This document shows, in pieces, positions 33,890 through 45,912 of a stretch of 64,000 bases of DNA. The notes under the pieces were generated by a model that saw only the letters and a list, made by a program, of their open reading frames with translations, made no database searches and was not told the origin of the DNA. A program made the position numbers and the translations under genes. The stretch is from Mesotaenium endlicherianum. Taxonomy: Eukaryota > Streptophyta > Zygnematophyceae > Zygnematales > Mesotaeniaceae. The DNA lies in contig WELA01010871.1 in the NCBI GenBank assembly GCA_009602735.1, positions 60,223 to 124,222 of the forward strand. Direction: 5' to 3'. Every line of letters starts with the position of its first letter. Position 1 is the stretch's first letter.

Positions 33890-34290
33890 GTCAAAAACCG
33901 TGCTGGTTATAACACGCCCAACAGCCCTCTTCACTTGAGTGGCAACCCTCTTTGGGTAGTCTATACACATTCATCTTTCCACGGCCACTGACTCCCATGG
34001 GGTCTTTGACCAGTCCTGGTCCTCCCTCACTGAAAGCTCTAAATGAAGGAGATGCCATGAGGGTAAGAAGTACATACCTCATCTTTCTCACTTAATTGGC
34101 CTGATACTTTGGAGGAAGGGTTAGCTTCATTCACCGATTTTCTTGCTGACAGCTCAAGCATGTTATTTGCATGCTTAGCAACTCTAGCTCGTTCCGTTAG
34201 GAATTTCATCCTTCTAAAGATTCCAATTGGCATACTCATTGTCCAGATAACCTGGCTCGCTGTGATCCTCCATTGTGTCTGAGGTCGTTG
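33890..34290 (-). pseudogene. Unrecognised coding relic with possible intron
   Basis: Minus-strand pieces MEDHSEPGYLDNEYANW and ERARVAKHANNMLELSARKS lie in different frames about 60 bases apart. The second runs to SEKDE followed by a GTATGT donor-like site. A further open stretch (34040-33891) reads SEGGPGLVKDPMGVSGRGK. Composition looks like coding, but no continuous gene can be drawn and no family is recognised. Confidence 0.3.
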
Positions 34291-34633
34291 AAAACCACAT
34301 ATGTCTTAATGTGGTATCCATAAGAAGCCAGGTCGATTGACATATCTCTTTCCAGGATGGATGTCATGATTTATTGAGTCGAGGTCAATGCATAGAATTG
34401 AGCTACAAGTGTGTAATGGGTCAACCTAGAACTACCATCTTGTATTTGACTGTACACATCCATATGTTGATCTTTTCTAGGTTTCCAAGTCACAAAAGTA
34501 TTGTGCATTGAATAAATTTCAAAACGCGACCGATTTTATGTCCCAGCTGGAGACTGGTTTTGTAGTGACTATTATGAATTAGCTAGCGATAGCATTCTCA
34601 GCTCATCAGTTGGAGGCTGAGTGCTAGGGGGGG

Positions 34634-34770
34634 AATTAAAACATTTGTCAGCTGACCTTCTTTTGGCCTTAAGGCCACATGCATTTCCGTTTTCCATTGT
34701 AGCAAACCCTGCTTGTCTAGATGTGTGTTGCTTATGCCGATCAGACGCGCCCGACCCCATATTGCACGGC
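34634..34770. repeat. Dispersed repeat, copy 1 (137 bp)
   Basis: Nearly identical to 54996-55132, with only a handful of differences by eye. It starts AATTAAAACATTTGTCAG and ends near TGCACGGC. The two copies flank the nested retroelements on either side. Confidence 0.85.
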
Positions 34771-35048
34771 AGCTGTCATGACTTATTAGGGAAGGGCCGT
34801 CGCACCAAACCGAGCCACACGTGTGTCGACCATGGATCTAGGAAGGCCGACGTTGACCTTGCTTTACGCATTCATATGTTGACCTATGCTAGCGTTCCAA
34901 ATCACTTAAGTATAGAGCGCCGAGTCACCTTCCAAACGGCACCAGTTCCGTGCCATTTGGTCAAGTATCGAGCAAGATGGTCGCGATCTAGTTCGTGCCA
35001 CCTACCGGCCCCTAGCGTAGTTCTACCAAGGGTCACCTTGTGACTCAA

Positions 35049-35768
35049 TGAAATGAATCGACTTACCAAACAGGCGATTAACAATTAATAAAGATCTTTA
35101 TATCAACAAGTAATCTTTATGGATTTTTCGTTAACTGATTAAACGGCAAAAGGACAACACACTAGCAGTGAACAACACTCGTAACTCAAATGCGAGTAAA
35201 CTAGCATCAATAATGCAATCAGTAAACTCATACATAAGCAAGGTTAGAAGACAGTGCGTATCAATGGCTTCTCGCCTTGGATTCAGATCTCTCTCAGTAA
35301 GCTGTACAAGAGAGTTGGCCTCGTTTCCGAATGCCGAACTCGAGAGCAATGCCTAGCATATGTACATGGAATGAGTTTACTGTTCAACGGTCAGTGCGAT
35401 GGCACCGCCTACCCGGGAGTTAACCACGTTGGTAGGACCTCGGTTAACCAAATCCACCGCCATCTCCCATCATCCCGAATCGCCATCCATCATAGGGATG
35501 TCATCTGGCCATTCATCTAGCATACGACACTTAGATGCATATCGAGGCAGTTCGCTGCTACCGAGTACGGAAGTCAGCCGGCTGTCAAAGAATGTGTCAG
35601 CAAGCTGACTTAAGTTGACTTCAGCCTGCTGCTTCCGGCTGAGTCATTAAATTGATATTAAACATAAAGTCCAACAGACTGATTATTAACTAGAGTTCAG
35701 CAGGCTGAACTTATATAACTGTTATATTTAAATGAATATTATATCAACCAATATACTGATTCCTTACA
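35049..35768 (-). repeat. 3' LTR of outer chromovirus
   Basis: 720 bp, beginning TGAAATGAATCGACTT and ending CTTACA on the plus strand. It shares diagnostic variants with 52294-53016 rather than with the inner LTRs. Confidence 0.93.
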
Positions 35769-36519
35769 ATCCCTCCAACTCAACATGTTGTCGCCTCGAC
35801 AACATTGACACAGGGGACATGGATTTCCCCAACTGAAATTACTGATCCTTCTCCCATAAAGCATGCTGTGCCCTTGGCCCTCTGCCCTTAAGAGGGAGAT
35901 GCCCCTGGGGCCCTATGTTCAGGAGAGTCGGACCTCCTCCTGTCTTGGGGTCTTCTGAAGCTTGTCAGAGAGGGAGGCTCCGCGTAGGGACCCTGCGGAG
36001 AACGCAGTAACTGTGCGATTTCCTCCTGCACGGTCTGAAACTGAATGGAGGCAGCCTTCTCCTGGGCAGCCCTCAAACTGATTGGTACATATACCGGCAT
36101 CCCAGAAGGATGTTGCATGACATGAGCTAAGGGTACATGCCCTCTCTGTGAGGGAGATGCCAGCAGGCCTCTGGCTATTTCTCTAGCAACCCTCCTGTCT
36201 GCCCTGTCTGACTGGGTCTCCGAGCCTGGAGATGGGCTCTAGCCTATGGCAGTTCCCAGCCAAGTGATATCCTCCTCTTCAACGGGCTGCTGCAAGGCCG
36301 ACTCAATCTTCTCCCTTCCAGGGGATGTGGCAGGTGTCAGGATCACGGCGGGGCTAGTGTCCTCCTCCTCGCCTTCCTCCTCTTCTTCCTCTGAACCCTC
36401 CTCCTCTCCGTCTCCGGGTTCCTCTGAGACTACTGGGGTCTCTTCTATCAGCTGCTCCAGCTCCTCCCGTGAAAAAGAATATCCCACTGACCTTCCCCTT
36501 TTGGGTGCTGGTGGGGGCT
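35769..36519 (-). pseudogene. Outer element: distal part of extra ORF and polypurine side
   Basis: Fossil. Encodes the C-terminal part of the extra ORF, with a Glu-rich acidic stretch (EEEEEGEEEDTSP) and QHPSGMPVYVP. The purine-rich GGAGGGAT next to the 3' LTR is the likely polypurine tract. It is cut off at 36519 by the inner element; the rest of the ORF resumes at 45913. Confidence 0.85.
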
Positions 36520-37227
36520 TGAAATGAATCGACTTAACAAATAGGCGATTAAGAATTAATGAAGATCTTTATATCAGCAAGTAATCTTTATGGTATTTCC
36601 GTTAACTGGTTTAACGGCAAAGGACAACACACTAGCAGTTAATAATACTCGTCAGTCAAATGTGAGTAAACTAGCATCAATAATGCAAATCAGTAAACTC
36701 ATACATAAGCAAGGTAAGAAGACAGTGCGTATCAATGGCTTCTCGCCTTGGATTCAGATTGCTCTCAGTAAGCTGTACAAGAGCGCTGGCCTCGTTTCCG
36801 AATGCCGAACTCGAGAGCAATGTCTAGCGTATGTACATGGAATGAGTTTACTGTTCAACGGTCAGTGCGATGGCACCGCCTACCCGGGAGTTAACCACGT
36901 TGGTAGGACCTCGGTTAACCAAATCCAACACCATCTCCCATCATCCCGAATCGCCATCCATCATAGGGATGTCATCTGGCCATTCATTTAGCACACCACA
37001 CTTAGATGCATGTCAAGGCAATTCGCTGCTACCGAGTACGGAAGTCAGCTGGCTGTCAGCAAGCTGACTTAAGGTGACCTTAGCCTGCTACTTCCGGCCA
37101 AGTCATTAAACTGATATTAAGTATAAAGTCCAGCACACTGATTGTTAACTAGAGTTCAGCAGGCTGAACTTATTTAACTATATTATTTAAATGAATATTA
37201 TATCGACCAGTATACTGATTCATTACA
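36520..37227 (-). repeat. 3' LTR of inner chromovirus
   Basis: 708 bp, TGAAATGAATC to ATTACA on the plus strand. It is bordered on its internal side by the purine-rich GGAGGGAT (read on the minus strand), the likely polypurine tract. Confidence 0.93.
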
Positions 37228-37312
37228 ATCCCTCCAACTTATCATGTTCTCGTCTCGACAACACTATCACTAATAACAGCGAGCTGTCCCTCTCAGTCCC
37301 AGCCTGCTGCCC

Positions 37313-38972
37313 TTAGGAGGGAGATGTCCCTGAGGCCCTATGCTCAGGGGAGCCAGACCTCCTCCTGTCTTGGGGTCTTTTGAAGCCTGTTAGAGAAGGG
37401 GGTTCCGTGTAAGGACCCGGCGGAGAACGCAGTAACTGGGTTGTTTCCTCCTGCACAGTCTGAAACTGAAGGGAGGCAGCCTTCTCCTGGGCAGCCCTCA
37501 AACTGACAGGTACATATACCGGCATCCCGGAAGGATGTTGCATGACATGAGCCAAGGGTACATGCCCTCTCTGCGAGGGAGATGCTGGCAGGCCTCTGGC
37601 TATCTCCCGAGCAGCCCTCCTGTCTGCCCTGTCCGACTGGGTCTCCTTGCCTGGAGATGGGCTCTGTCCTCTGGCAGTCCCCAGCCAAGTGATATCCTCC
37701 TCTTGAGCGAGTTGCGGCGGGGCCCACCCCGTCTTCTCCCTTACAGGGGATGTGGCAGGTGTCAGGATCACGGCGGGGCTAGTGTCCTCCTCCTCGCCTT
37801 CCTCCTCGTCTTCCTCTGACTCCTCCTCCTCTCCGTCCCCGGGTTCCTCTGAGACTTCTGGGGTCTCTTCTGTCAGCTGCTCCAGCTCTTCCCGAGAAAA
37901 AGAATATCCTACTGACCTTCCCCTTTTGGGTGCTGGTGGGGGCTGCTGAGTCCGGACCGCATAGAGGTCCTTTTCCCCCTGCTTACTTGCCCATTTGGCA
38001 TAAGCGTGCTTCCCTTTGGAGAATGACTCTCGGGCCCTGCTTCTGTCCCCCTGCATCTCTTGGCTCATGCAGTCTCTGACTCCATCCAATCTTGGGTCCC
38101 AAGCCGCAATGTGAGGGGGCAATACTATGTTCCCCTTTAGGTCTGTCAGGAAATCCTCATCCGTCGCCCTGTCATTCTGCTGGTCCCTCATGTTGATGGT
38201 CATCCACCGCCAATCAGTGGGCTTTTGGAAGAAGGCAGCGTCTCTCTTTTTGAGAGTACAAGGGTACCAGTGCCCTGCAAAGTCCAGCTGACTGGCTTCT
38301 CTGGCCAAAAATTCCCAGCTCCTCCTCTCCACCTCATTGTACATGGCCTTGAACCTGTTGTGGGGTGTTGAGTCCTTGAAGCTGTCCGCGTCCATGGGGA
38401 TCATCCTGATGACCCTATCTGTCCCCCAGATACCAGGAAACGAGACCGCTCCTGCTTCGTTCACCTGGCCCATTGCCTTGGCCTCTCCGATGGTATATCC
38501 TACCATCCTGGCGAAATCGTGGTAGAGGAGGAGCCCTGTGCCGACCTCTATATACTTGTCAAAGTTTTCGGATGTCTCCCCTTCCTTCTGGAGGATTTCC
38601 TTCTGCGACTTCTCTGGGCATACTTGAAGGCCTCCTCCGGTAGATCAAATCCCTTGCCCAGCACCGTGTAGCGGTAGGTGCTGATTCTCCTCTGTTCTTC
38701 TTCTTCAGCCTGCTGCTTCCGCTTCTCCTCAGCTTGCCTCTCCTCCTCTAGCCTCCTCTGCAGCTTTTCTGTCCATTTCTTCCTGCCTCAGTCTGGCCTG
38801 TTCCTTCTTCTTCTGTGCCTCCCGCTGTTGTTGGAGTCGTTGTGATTCCCGAGCGGTGATGGAAGATGATTCGATGTCTCCACGGAATTGCAAGTATTTT
38901 GCATGTGCCTCTTCCGCCCTTTGCTTCCTCTTGAGTTCCGACTTTTGAGTCATCCTGCTCAATCATAAACAC
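37313..38972 (-). pseudogene. Inner element: extra ORF between pol and 3' LTR, function unknown
   Basis: About 550 codons, downstream of the chromodomain and in the same orientation. Parts in order: Lys/Glu/Gln-rich coiled-coil-like N-region (LQQQREAQKKKEQ), a folded-looking middle (TPHNRFKAMYNEVERRSWEF, DWRWMTINMRDQQ), an acidic Glu-rich stretch, and a Pro/Ser-rich tail. No signal peptide or membrane segment is seen, so it is not an obvious envelope gene. It matches the outer element's ORF (46966-45913 and 36519-35888) over its whole length. About one or two breaks. I do not recognise the family. Confidence 0.8.
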
Positions 38973-39273
38973 AATGCAATTTGTGAAGTTATGATATTTT
39001 GCCGCTACTGAGTGCCCTTGATGAAGAGGGACGCGATCGGGAGAGTTCCTAGAGTGGAATACCTGGTGCGAGCGACTATAAGGAAAAATTTTGAGAGCAA
39101 GTGAGTGTGGGCGCAGGTTGAGTGGGTAATATGGTGATCAGAGACTACCACTCCCTCCAACTTAAATTTAAAGGTGGGCTGCCTGTCACAACTGTCACTA
39201 ACTGTCACATCTCCCTCCAACTTATATGGAGACAGGACCGCCTGTCACCTTCCTGTGTCAACTGAAATGACTG

Positions 39274-42200
39274 TTAGGGAGGTGCCCCAGCCGCCCGAAG
39301 GTGGAACCGTTTCAACGCCCCTTTGGCATGGGTCAGCTGATCTTTAAATTCCCAAGTGTCCCCAGAGGCATCGTAACCCTTCCATCGGATGAGGTACTTC
39401 ATGACATATTTAGACGATCGACGGACCGAGCAAGCATCTAAAATCTCATCGACCTCATATTCCTCAGGGTCGCCGTCCCGGACAGCGGGGACCGGTCCCG
39501 GTTGGACAAGTAATCGACCTGTGAACAGTGTATCACCTTTGATGTATGGTTCCAGGAAGGAGACATTAAAGACCGGGTGACCCTTGTAGTCAGCTGACAT
39601 GTTCATTTTGTAAGCATTCTGACCGACACGTCGGACCACCGAATATGGACCGACCCAGACAGGGCCAAGCTTTTTCTTGACCACACCAGGGAGGTACAGG
39701 TGCTGAGAATGCAGTTTGACTAAATCCCCCTTGGAAAATGTCAGTTCCCGACGGTGTTGATTAGCGTATTTTTGTTGGTTTTCTTGGGCCGTGTGCAAGT
39801 TTCGTTGGACTTCTGACAGGGTGTCAGCAAACTCCTGAGTTAACTGGAGGGAGACCGGGTTGTCAATCCCTTCAGGGTGAGTTAAAGATTCCCCTAGCAC
39901 ATCTAGAGGAGACTTAGGGACTCTACCCAGGCTGAGTTCAAAAGGAGTCTTGCCCGTTGACGCGTGCACCGCACTGTTGACCGCAAACTGAATTTGAGGC
40001 AACAGGTCATCCCAATTATCTTGTTTTTGGTTAATATATGCTCTCAGCACCTCCTGCAGAACTCGGTTAGTTCTTTCAGTCTGCCCATCAGTCTGAGGGT
40101 GGTTTGCTGTGCTGAGCAGCTGTTTGACTCCCATTAACCCCATTAAAGCTCTCCAGAACTTAGAGGTGAATTTTGAGTCTCTGTCTGAGATGATATTAGA
40201 AGGGAGCCCATGTTGGCATACTACATGGTTGTAAAACTGTCTCGCTGTTTCGAGTGCAGTCACTTTGACAGTTGTGGGGATAAAAATGACCATTTTTGTC
40301 AGTTTATCCACGACTACCAGTATTGAATCATGCCCATTGGCAGTTCTTGGTAGTGAGACCACCCAGTCCATGGATATAGTTTCCCAGCGTCCAGCTGGGA
40401 TGGGCAGCGGTTGCAAGAGACCGCCGGGTGGTGTGTGCCGAGACTTATTTCTCTGACACTGGTCACAGGAATTGACATATTTCCCGGGGTAACCCCTCCC
40501 AATGATAATGTTTTGCCAGTTTGCCAACAGTTTTGGCCTGCCCCAAATGTCCACCCAGGAGACTGTCATGCGCTTGACTCAGTAAGAGAGACCTTATTAC
40601 TAAGTTATTAGGAATGACCAGCTTCAGCCTCCCTGAAGTGGTTTCAGTCACCCAGACCCCTCCCTTAAGCTTATACCCGAGTGCAGTAGCACGACACACA
40701 CCAGTAGTGGGGCTGGGCTCAAATGTTGGGTCAGAAAGGTAGGCTTTCCTAAGTTGTTCAAGGAAGGACTTTTTCACCTTCAGTGAAGTGAGTGCACACG
40801 GGACTTTATCTACAGTATGCTGACTAAAGTTCCTTTCTTGCAAGTCAGGTCTTCTAGAGAGTGCATCAGCAGTATTCAACTTCCCTGGTTTGTAGTCGAT
40901 TTGGACTTGGAACTGGTCCAGCATCTGGCTCCAGCGGTTCTCCCTCCTCGACAGCTTGGACTTCTTCTGAAAGTGGGTCAGAGCTAGATGATCTGTAATC
41001 ACCTTAAAAGCTTTACCATGTAAGTATGCTCTCCACTGTTTGAGTACATGAATGATAGCTAGCAGTTCTTTATCATGCACTGAGTAATTAATCTCCGCTG
41101 GATTAAATTTCATAGACTCATACAACACAGGATGCCACTCCTGCCGTACCTTACCATCCTTTGTGGTTTTGTCAGCAGGCTGCAACAAAATAGCACCCAT
41201 GGCAAAATCAGAGGCATCAGTAACCACCTGCACCGGTTTGCTGGGGTCATACACGGCTAGCACTGGGGCAGAACAAAGGGCATCTTTAAGGGTCTGGAAG
41301 GCAGCCTGCTGCTCTTCCCCCCACACATACCCTATGTCTTGCTTAGTAAGGTCAGTCAGTTTACTGGCCTTTGTGGAATAATTCTCAACAAATCTCCTAT
41401 AGTAGTTAGCCAACCCGAGGAAGGATCGAACTTCAGAGACAGACTGAGGTACTGGCCAGTCCCATATGGTCTGGACTTTCTTAGGATCCACACTGATGCC
41501 CTCTTTACTGACAACGTGGCCTAAGAATTCAATACTTTCCTTAAAGAAATCACCCTTGCTCATTTTAGCATATAAGTGATTCGTTCTTAGAGTGTCCAGG
41601 ACTGTTTTTAAGTGTTCAGCGTGCTGAGCTTCATTTTTAGAGAAAATTAAAATATCATCCAGGAAAACTTGCACAAACTTATCCAAATAAGGTCTGAAAA
41701 TGTCATTCATAGCACCCATGAAGGTAGCAGGAGCATTAGTCAGTCCAAATGGCATCACGTTGAACTCATAGTGTCCATAACGTGTGCGGAAGGCAGTCTT
41801 GTGTTCATCCCCCTCAGCAATTCTGATTTGATGATAACCACTCTTGAGATCTATCTTACTGAACACCTTAGCGCCAGACAGGGTATCAAGCAAGTCCTCG
41901 ATTCTGGGTAAAGCATACTTGTTCTTTACTGTAATTCTGTTCAGGGCTCTGTAATCCACACACATCCGCATACTGCCATCCTTTTTCTTAACAAATAGGA
42001 TAGGTGCGCCGTACGGTGATTTACTGGGAGAAATGTAACCATTTTCCTCCAGCTCTGCAATCTGTGTTTTCAACTCCTCACTCTCCAAATAAGACAAGCC
42101 ATAAGTGCGTTGCCAGGGTGGCTGACTACCAGGTAATAAATCAATCCTATGATCTACTTCCCGCTTAGGGGGTAGTCCTGGAGGCATATTAAACACATCC

Positions 42201-42982
42201 GTGTACTGAGCAACAATGTTTGCAGCAGTAGGGTGTTCCGGAGGGTGTACCTTTTTCTCAACCACTTCTTCAGGTTGAGGAGGTACCTCTCTTAGCAGCA
42301 GACAGAACATTCTGTCTTCCTTCTGGTTCCAGCTTTTGACGAACTCCATTTCATTCAGCAACTTGCATCCTTCTGGAAGCCTCTTCTTTTCCTTCATTTG
42401 CCATCCACACAGGACAAGAGGAAGAGCACTGGTGGGTGCCAAGTCAGTCTGCCCATCACTGGCTCCTCTCACTTTAACTGTACCTCTGCTCCAACACACT
42501 TCAGCTTGATGTCTATTAAGCCAGGACCTGCCTAGCACGAGATCATAAAAGCCAGTGTTGAGTACCTCAAATGTAAGCGTTTCAGTTAGAACTGCAATGC
42601 CAGAACCTAACTGGACCTCAATAGGCTTGGTTATAACTCCTCCCGGGATACTTGAGGCATCTCCAAGGAATATTTTTCTATTCCCTTGGGTGACAGTAGG
42701 CAGCCTTAGCCGCTTAACTAAGTCCTTGTGGATAAAAGTATGTGACGCCCCTCCGTCAACAAATGCCCTCACCTTCCTACCTGCAATCATGCAATGCAGT
42801 AGGATAGGGGGGACTGTCTTTTCCTGACTTTCGCATTGTTCTCCTGACGTAGCAAAGAAATGTTGGACATCAGGTGGAACAAGAGCATCCAGAGTGTGCA
42901 CTCTCTGGACGTCTATATTGCTGATGGTCTCCTTTATCTGTTTGTCAGGCATGCATAGTGAATCCAGTTCAGCAGGACCCAT
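39274..42982 (-). pseudogene. Inner element: pol polyprotein (PR, RT, RNase H, IN, chromodomain)
   Basis: Fossil polyprotein region with protease ([14 protein letters not shown]), reverse transcriptase ([24 protein letters not shown]), RNase H ([16 protein letters not shown]), and integrase with zinc-binding region and DDE core (MDWVVSLP, SDRDSKFTS, QTDGQTERTNRVL). The C-terminal chromodomain is YLIRWKGYDASGDTWE. Domain order PR-RT-RH-IN-CHR defines a Ty3/gypsy chromovirus. It is nearly whole, with about one break. Confidence 0.93.
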
Positions 42983-43050
42983 AATACCTGCTACGAGGGC
43001 AGCTAGTGACGACTCACTATCTCTAGCATCCTCACAGTCAGTAGACTGGA

Positions 43051-44529
43051 TTACTGACTGTTGCTGTCTTTTAAAGGCTGGTCTTTTCTCTCGACCTTAG
43101 GCAGGTGCTTGACCGGACACTGTTCTCTGTAGTGGCCTTTCTGCTGACAATGGTAGCAAGTAGATTTTGCTGAGGCTGGTCTCGGCTTAGTCCTACCACC
43201 ACCCCTTCCATAGCCACCTCGAGAGGGACCACCTCTACCTCTAGACTGAATAGCATTGTACTCATACTCATATTCATCACCCTGATTATCCTCAGCCTGG
43301 TCTCCTTCAAATGCATTGTAGGAACCGTGGGGCTTTTTGACAATCTTAGACACCAAAGCGTTACTCTGGCGCTTGTGATTGAACTGCTTCTGATCCCAGG
43401 CGTCAGCATCCTGGATCAAGTTCGCCAGTTTCTCATACTTTTTCTCAGCAAAATGACCCGAGACCTCGGATTTTAAGCCATACCTGAAGTATGCTATCCT
43501 ATACCGTTCTGGCAAGTCTGGCAGCTTCATCATGTTGTCCTGGAACTTTTGAGCAAACTCAGCAGCTGAAGTGGTCTGCTTCAGTGTCAGAGAGATCATC
43601 GCATAGATAGCTTTCTCCTGCTGATTGATGACATCAAACTTCTCATGCAACTTCTCGACAAACTCTACCCACGTAGGGTCACCGAGTTGCCGAGCCTTAC
43701 GCTCTTTTTTCCAGTAAAGCCACCAGTCTGCGGCACTGCCTTTCAGTAGCGCACCGGTGTGCTTGACCTTCTCGTAATCTTGCAGTTCTGGGTAGTTCTC
43801 CAGCCACTGCTCAACATCCGCGAGAAACTTGATCAGGTAATATTTTCTGTTTCCCTCAGGATCATAGTCCTGGGGAGGTTTCGGCTTGGGCTTACTAGGC
43901 CCTCGGCCACCACCACTAGTGGTGTGAGACCCCAGTTGGTCTCTGTCCCGCAGTAGGGACATTATGATTCTTTTGTCCTCCTGCTGGGACTGATACATGG
44001 TCGCCATTTGCGACTGCATCTGAACGAACAATGCTCCCAAGTCTACACTTTGGGGTGGTAGATTAGCAAATGCAGCAGCAGCATTGGCATCTACTCGCTG
44101 AGTAGTGTCCTCAACAGTCCCTCTCGTCCCTGCAGCAGCAATTCCTGCCGTATTCAGCCGGTCACGTATTTGACCTAGGGGTACATTGAGTTGTACAGCA
44201 GGAGGTGGGTTCAGAACATTGGCCCTCGATGCCATGAGTTCCTCGACAATGCGCTCGTCAGCTGGCTGTCTTTCCCTCCTTTCTGTATCTTCAGCGGCCT
44301 TTGCTACTTGTTCAGCTTCTAGCCTGGCTCTCTCNCCCTCAGCTTGCTGAGTTGCGACTGCGGCAATAGCAGCTGCCTCATCTGCAACCTCCCTAGCTGC
44401 AGTATCTGCTACTGCTTCAGAATAGGTACGGGTTCCCGCTACATGGCTTTCCGCCTGGTTTTCAACATTCTCGTTATCCTGGTTCTCCATGTCTCGGGAG
44501 TTGCTAGTTTGAGACCTTGTCCTTACCAT
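43051..44529 (-). pseudogene. Inner element: gag
   Basis: Open stretch of 492 codons from MVRTRSQTSNSRD, with one unknown base inside (44335). The middle has retrotransposon-gag capsid-like sequence (DWWLYWKKERKARQLGDPTW). It is followed by an Arg/Gly-rich segment and a CCHC zinc knuckle (CYHCQQKGHYREQC) near the C-terminus. Looks whole. Pol follows downstream, as usual in the family. Confidence 0.9.
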
Positions 44530-44550
44530 ACAAAGAAGACTGTGATAACA

Positions 44551-44562
44551 GCTCCGATACCA
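44551..44562 (-). promoter_or_regulatory. Primer binding site, inner element
   Basis: TGGTATCGGAGC on the minus strand, one base inside the 5' LTR. It differs by one base from the plant-type initiator-Met tRNA primer site TGGTATCAGAGC. Confidence 0.88.
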
Positions 44563-44563
44563 C

Positions 44564-44934
44564 TGAAATGAATCGACTTAACAAATAGGCGATTAAGAAT
44601 TAAATAAGATCTTTATATCAGCAAGTAATCTTTATGGTATTTCCGTTAACTGGTTTAACGGCAAAGGACAACACACTAGCAGTTAACAATACTCGTCAGT
44701 CAAATGTGAGTAAACTAGCATCAATAATGCAAATCAGTAAACTCATACATAAGCAAGGTTAGAAGACAGTGCGTATCAATGGCTTCTCGCCTTGGATTCA
44801 GATTGCTCTCAGTAAGCTGTACAAGAGAGCTGGCCTCGTTTCCGAATGCCGAACTCGAGAGCAATGCCTAGCATATGTACATGGAATGAGTTTACTGTTC
44901 AACGGTCAGTGCGATGGCACCGCCTACCCGGGAA
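44564..44934 (-). repeat. 5' LTR of inner chromovirus, first part
   Basis: About the first half of the LTR as read on the plus strand. It ends at a single unknown base (44935), after which the sequence turns into an inverted copy. Confidence 0.85.
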
Positions 44935-44935
44935 N

Positions 44936-45541
44936 GAGAGGGACAGCACGCTGTTATTAGTGATAGTGTTGTCGAGACGACAACATGATAAGTTGGAGGG
45001 ATTGTAATGAATCAGTATACTGGTCGATATAATATTCATTTAAATAATATAGTTAAATAAGTTCAGCCTGCTGAACTGTAGTTAACAATCAGTGTGCTGG
45101 ACTTCATACTTAATATCAGTTTAATGACTTGGCCGGAAGTAGCAGGCTGAGGTCACCTTAAGTCAGCTTGCTGACACATTCTTTGACAGCCAGCTGACTT
45201 CCGTACTCGGTAGCAGCGAACTGCCTCGACATGCATCTAAGTGTGGTGTGCTAAATGAATGGCCAGATGACATCCCTATGATGGATGGCGATTCGAGATG
45301 ATGGGAGATGGCGGTGGATTTGGTTAACCGAGGTCCTACCAACGTGGTTAACTCCCGGGTAGGCGGTGCCATCTGAAATGAATCGACTTAACAAATAGGC
45401 GATTAAGAATTAAATAAGATCTTTATATCAGCAAGTAATCTTTATGGTATTTNNNNNNNNNNAAATACCATAAAGATTACTTGCTGATATAAAGATCTTA
45501 TTTAATTCTTAATCGCCTATTTGTTAAGTCGATTCATTTCA
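44936..45541. other. Inverted LTR fragments around a 10-N gap
   Basis: 44936-45002 is an inverted copy of the sequence next to the 3' LTR (37228-37294). 45003-45373 is an inverted LTR, and 45374-45452 is a forward LTR start. After ten Ns (45453-45462) comes the mirror of that start (45463-45541). Probably scaffolding residue. Confidence 0.85.
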
Positions 45542-45912
45542 GATGGCACCGCCTACCCGGGAGTTAACCACGTTGGTAGGACCTCGGTTAACCAAATCCA
45601 CCGCCATCTCCCATCATCTCGAATCGCCATCCATCATAGGGATGTCATCTGGCCATTCATTTAGCACACCACACTTAGATGCATGTCGAGGCAGTTCGCT
45701 GCTACCGAGTACGGAAGTCAGCTGGCTGTCAAAGAATGTGTCAGCAAGCTGACTTAAGGTGACCTCAGCCTGCTACTTCCGGCCAAGTCATTAAACTGAT
45801 ATTAAGTATAAAGTCCAGCACACTGATTGTTAACTAGATTTCAGCAGGCTGAACTAATTTAACTATATTATTTACATGAATATCATATCGACCAGTATAC
45901 TGATTCATTACA
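45542..45912 (-). repeat. 5' LTR of inner chromovirus, remaining part
   Basis: Continues the LTR from the GATGGCACCGCC block, which overlaps the first part by about 20 bases, to the terminal ATTACA. The outer element's extra ORF resumes directly after it. Confidence 0.85.

Larger units (their letters stand above)
36520..45912 (-). mobile_element. Inner Ty3/gypsy chromovirus nested in the outer copy
   Basis: Same family and orientation as the outer element and inserted into its extra ORF. The 3' LTR is 36520-37227. The 5' LTR begins at 44564 and its remaining part is 45542-45912, with an inverted-repeat tangle and Ns between. It carries gag, pol with chromodomain, and the extra ORF. LTR differences are about 2% by eye, so it is younger than its host element, as nesting requires. 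It has a few breaks (about two or three in coding parts). Five bases at the two junctions resemble each other (GGGCT and AAGCT) but are not identical. Confidence 0.93.

Noticed and set aside
35168-35608. Short open frames recurring in every LTR copy
   Set aside because: They lie inside LTRs, on the strand opposite to the element's genes, and recur only because the LTR is repeated.
37313-38506. Extra retroelement ORF as an envelope gene
   Set aside because: No signal peptide, no hydrophobic membrane segment and a charged coiled-coil-like N-region.
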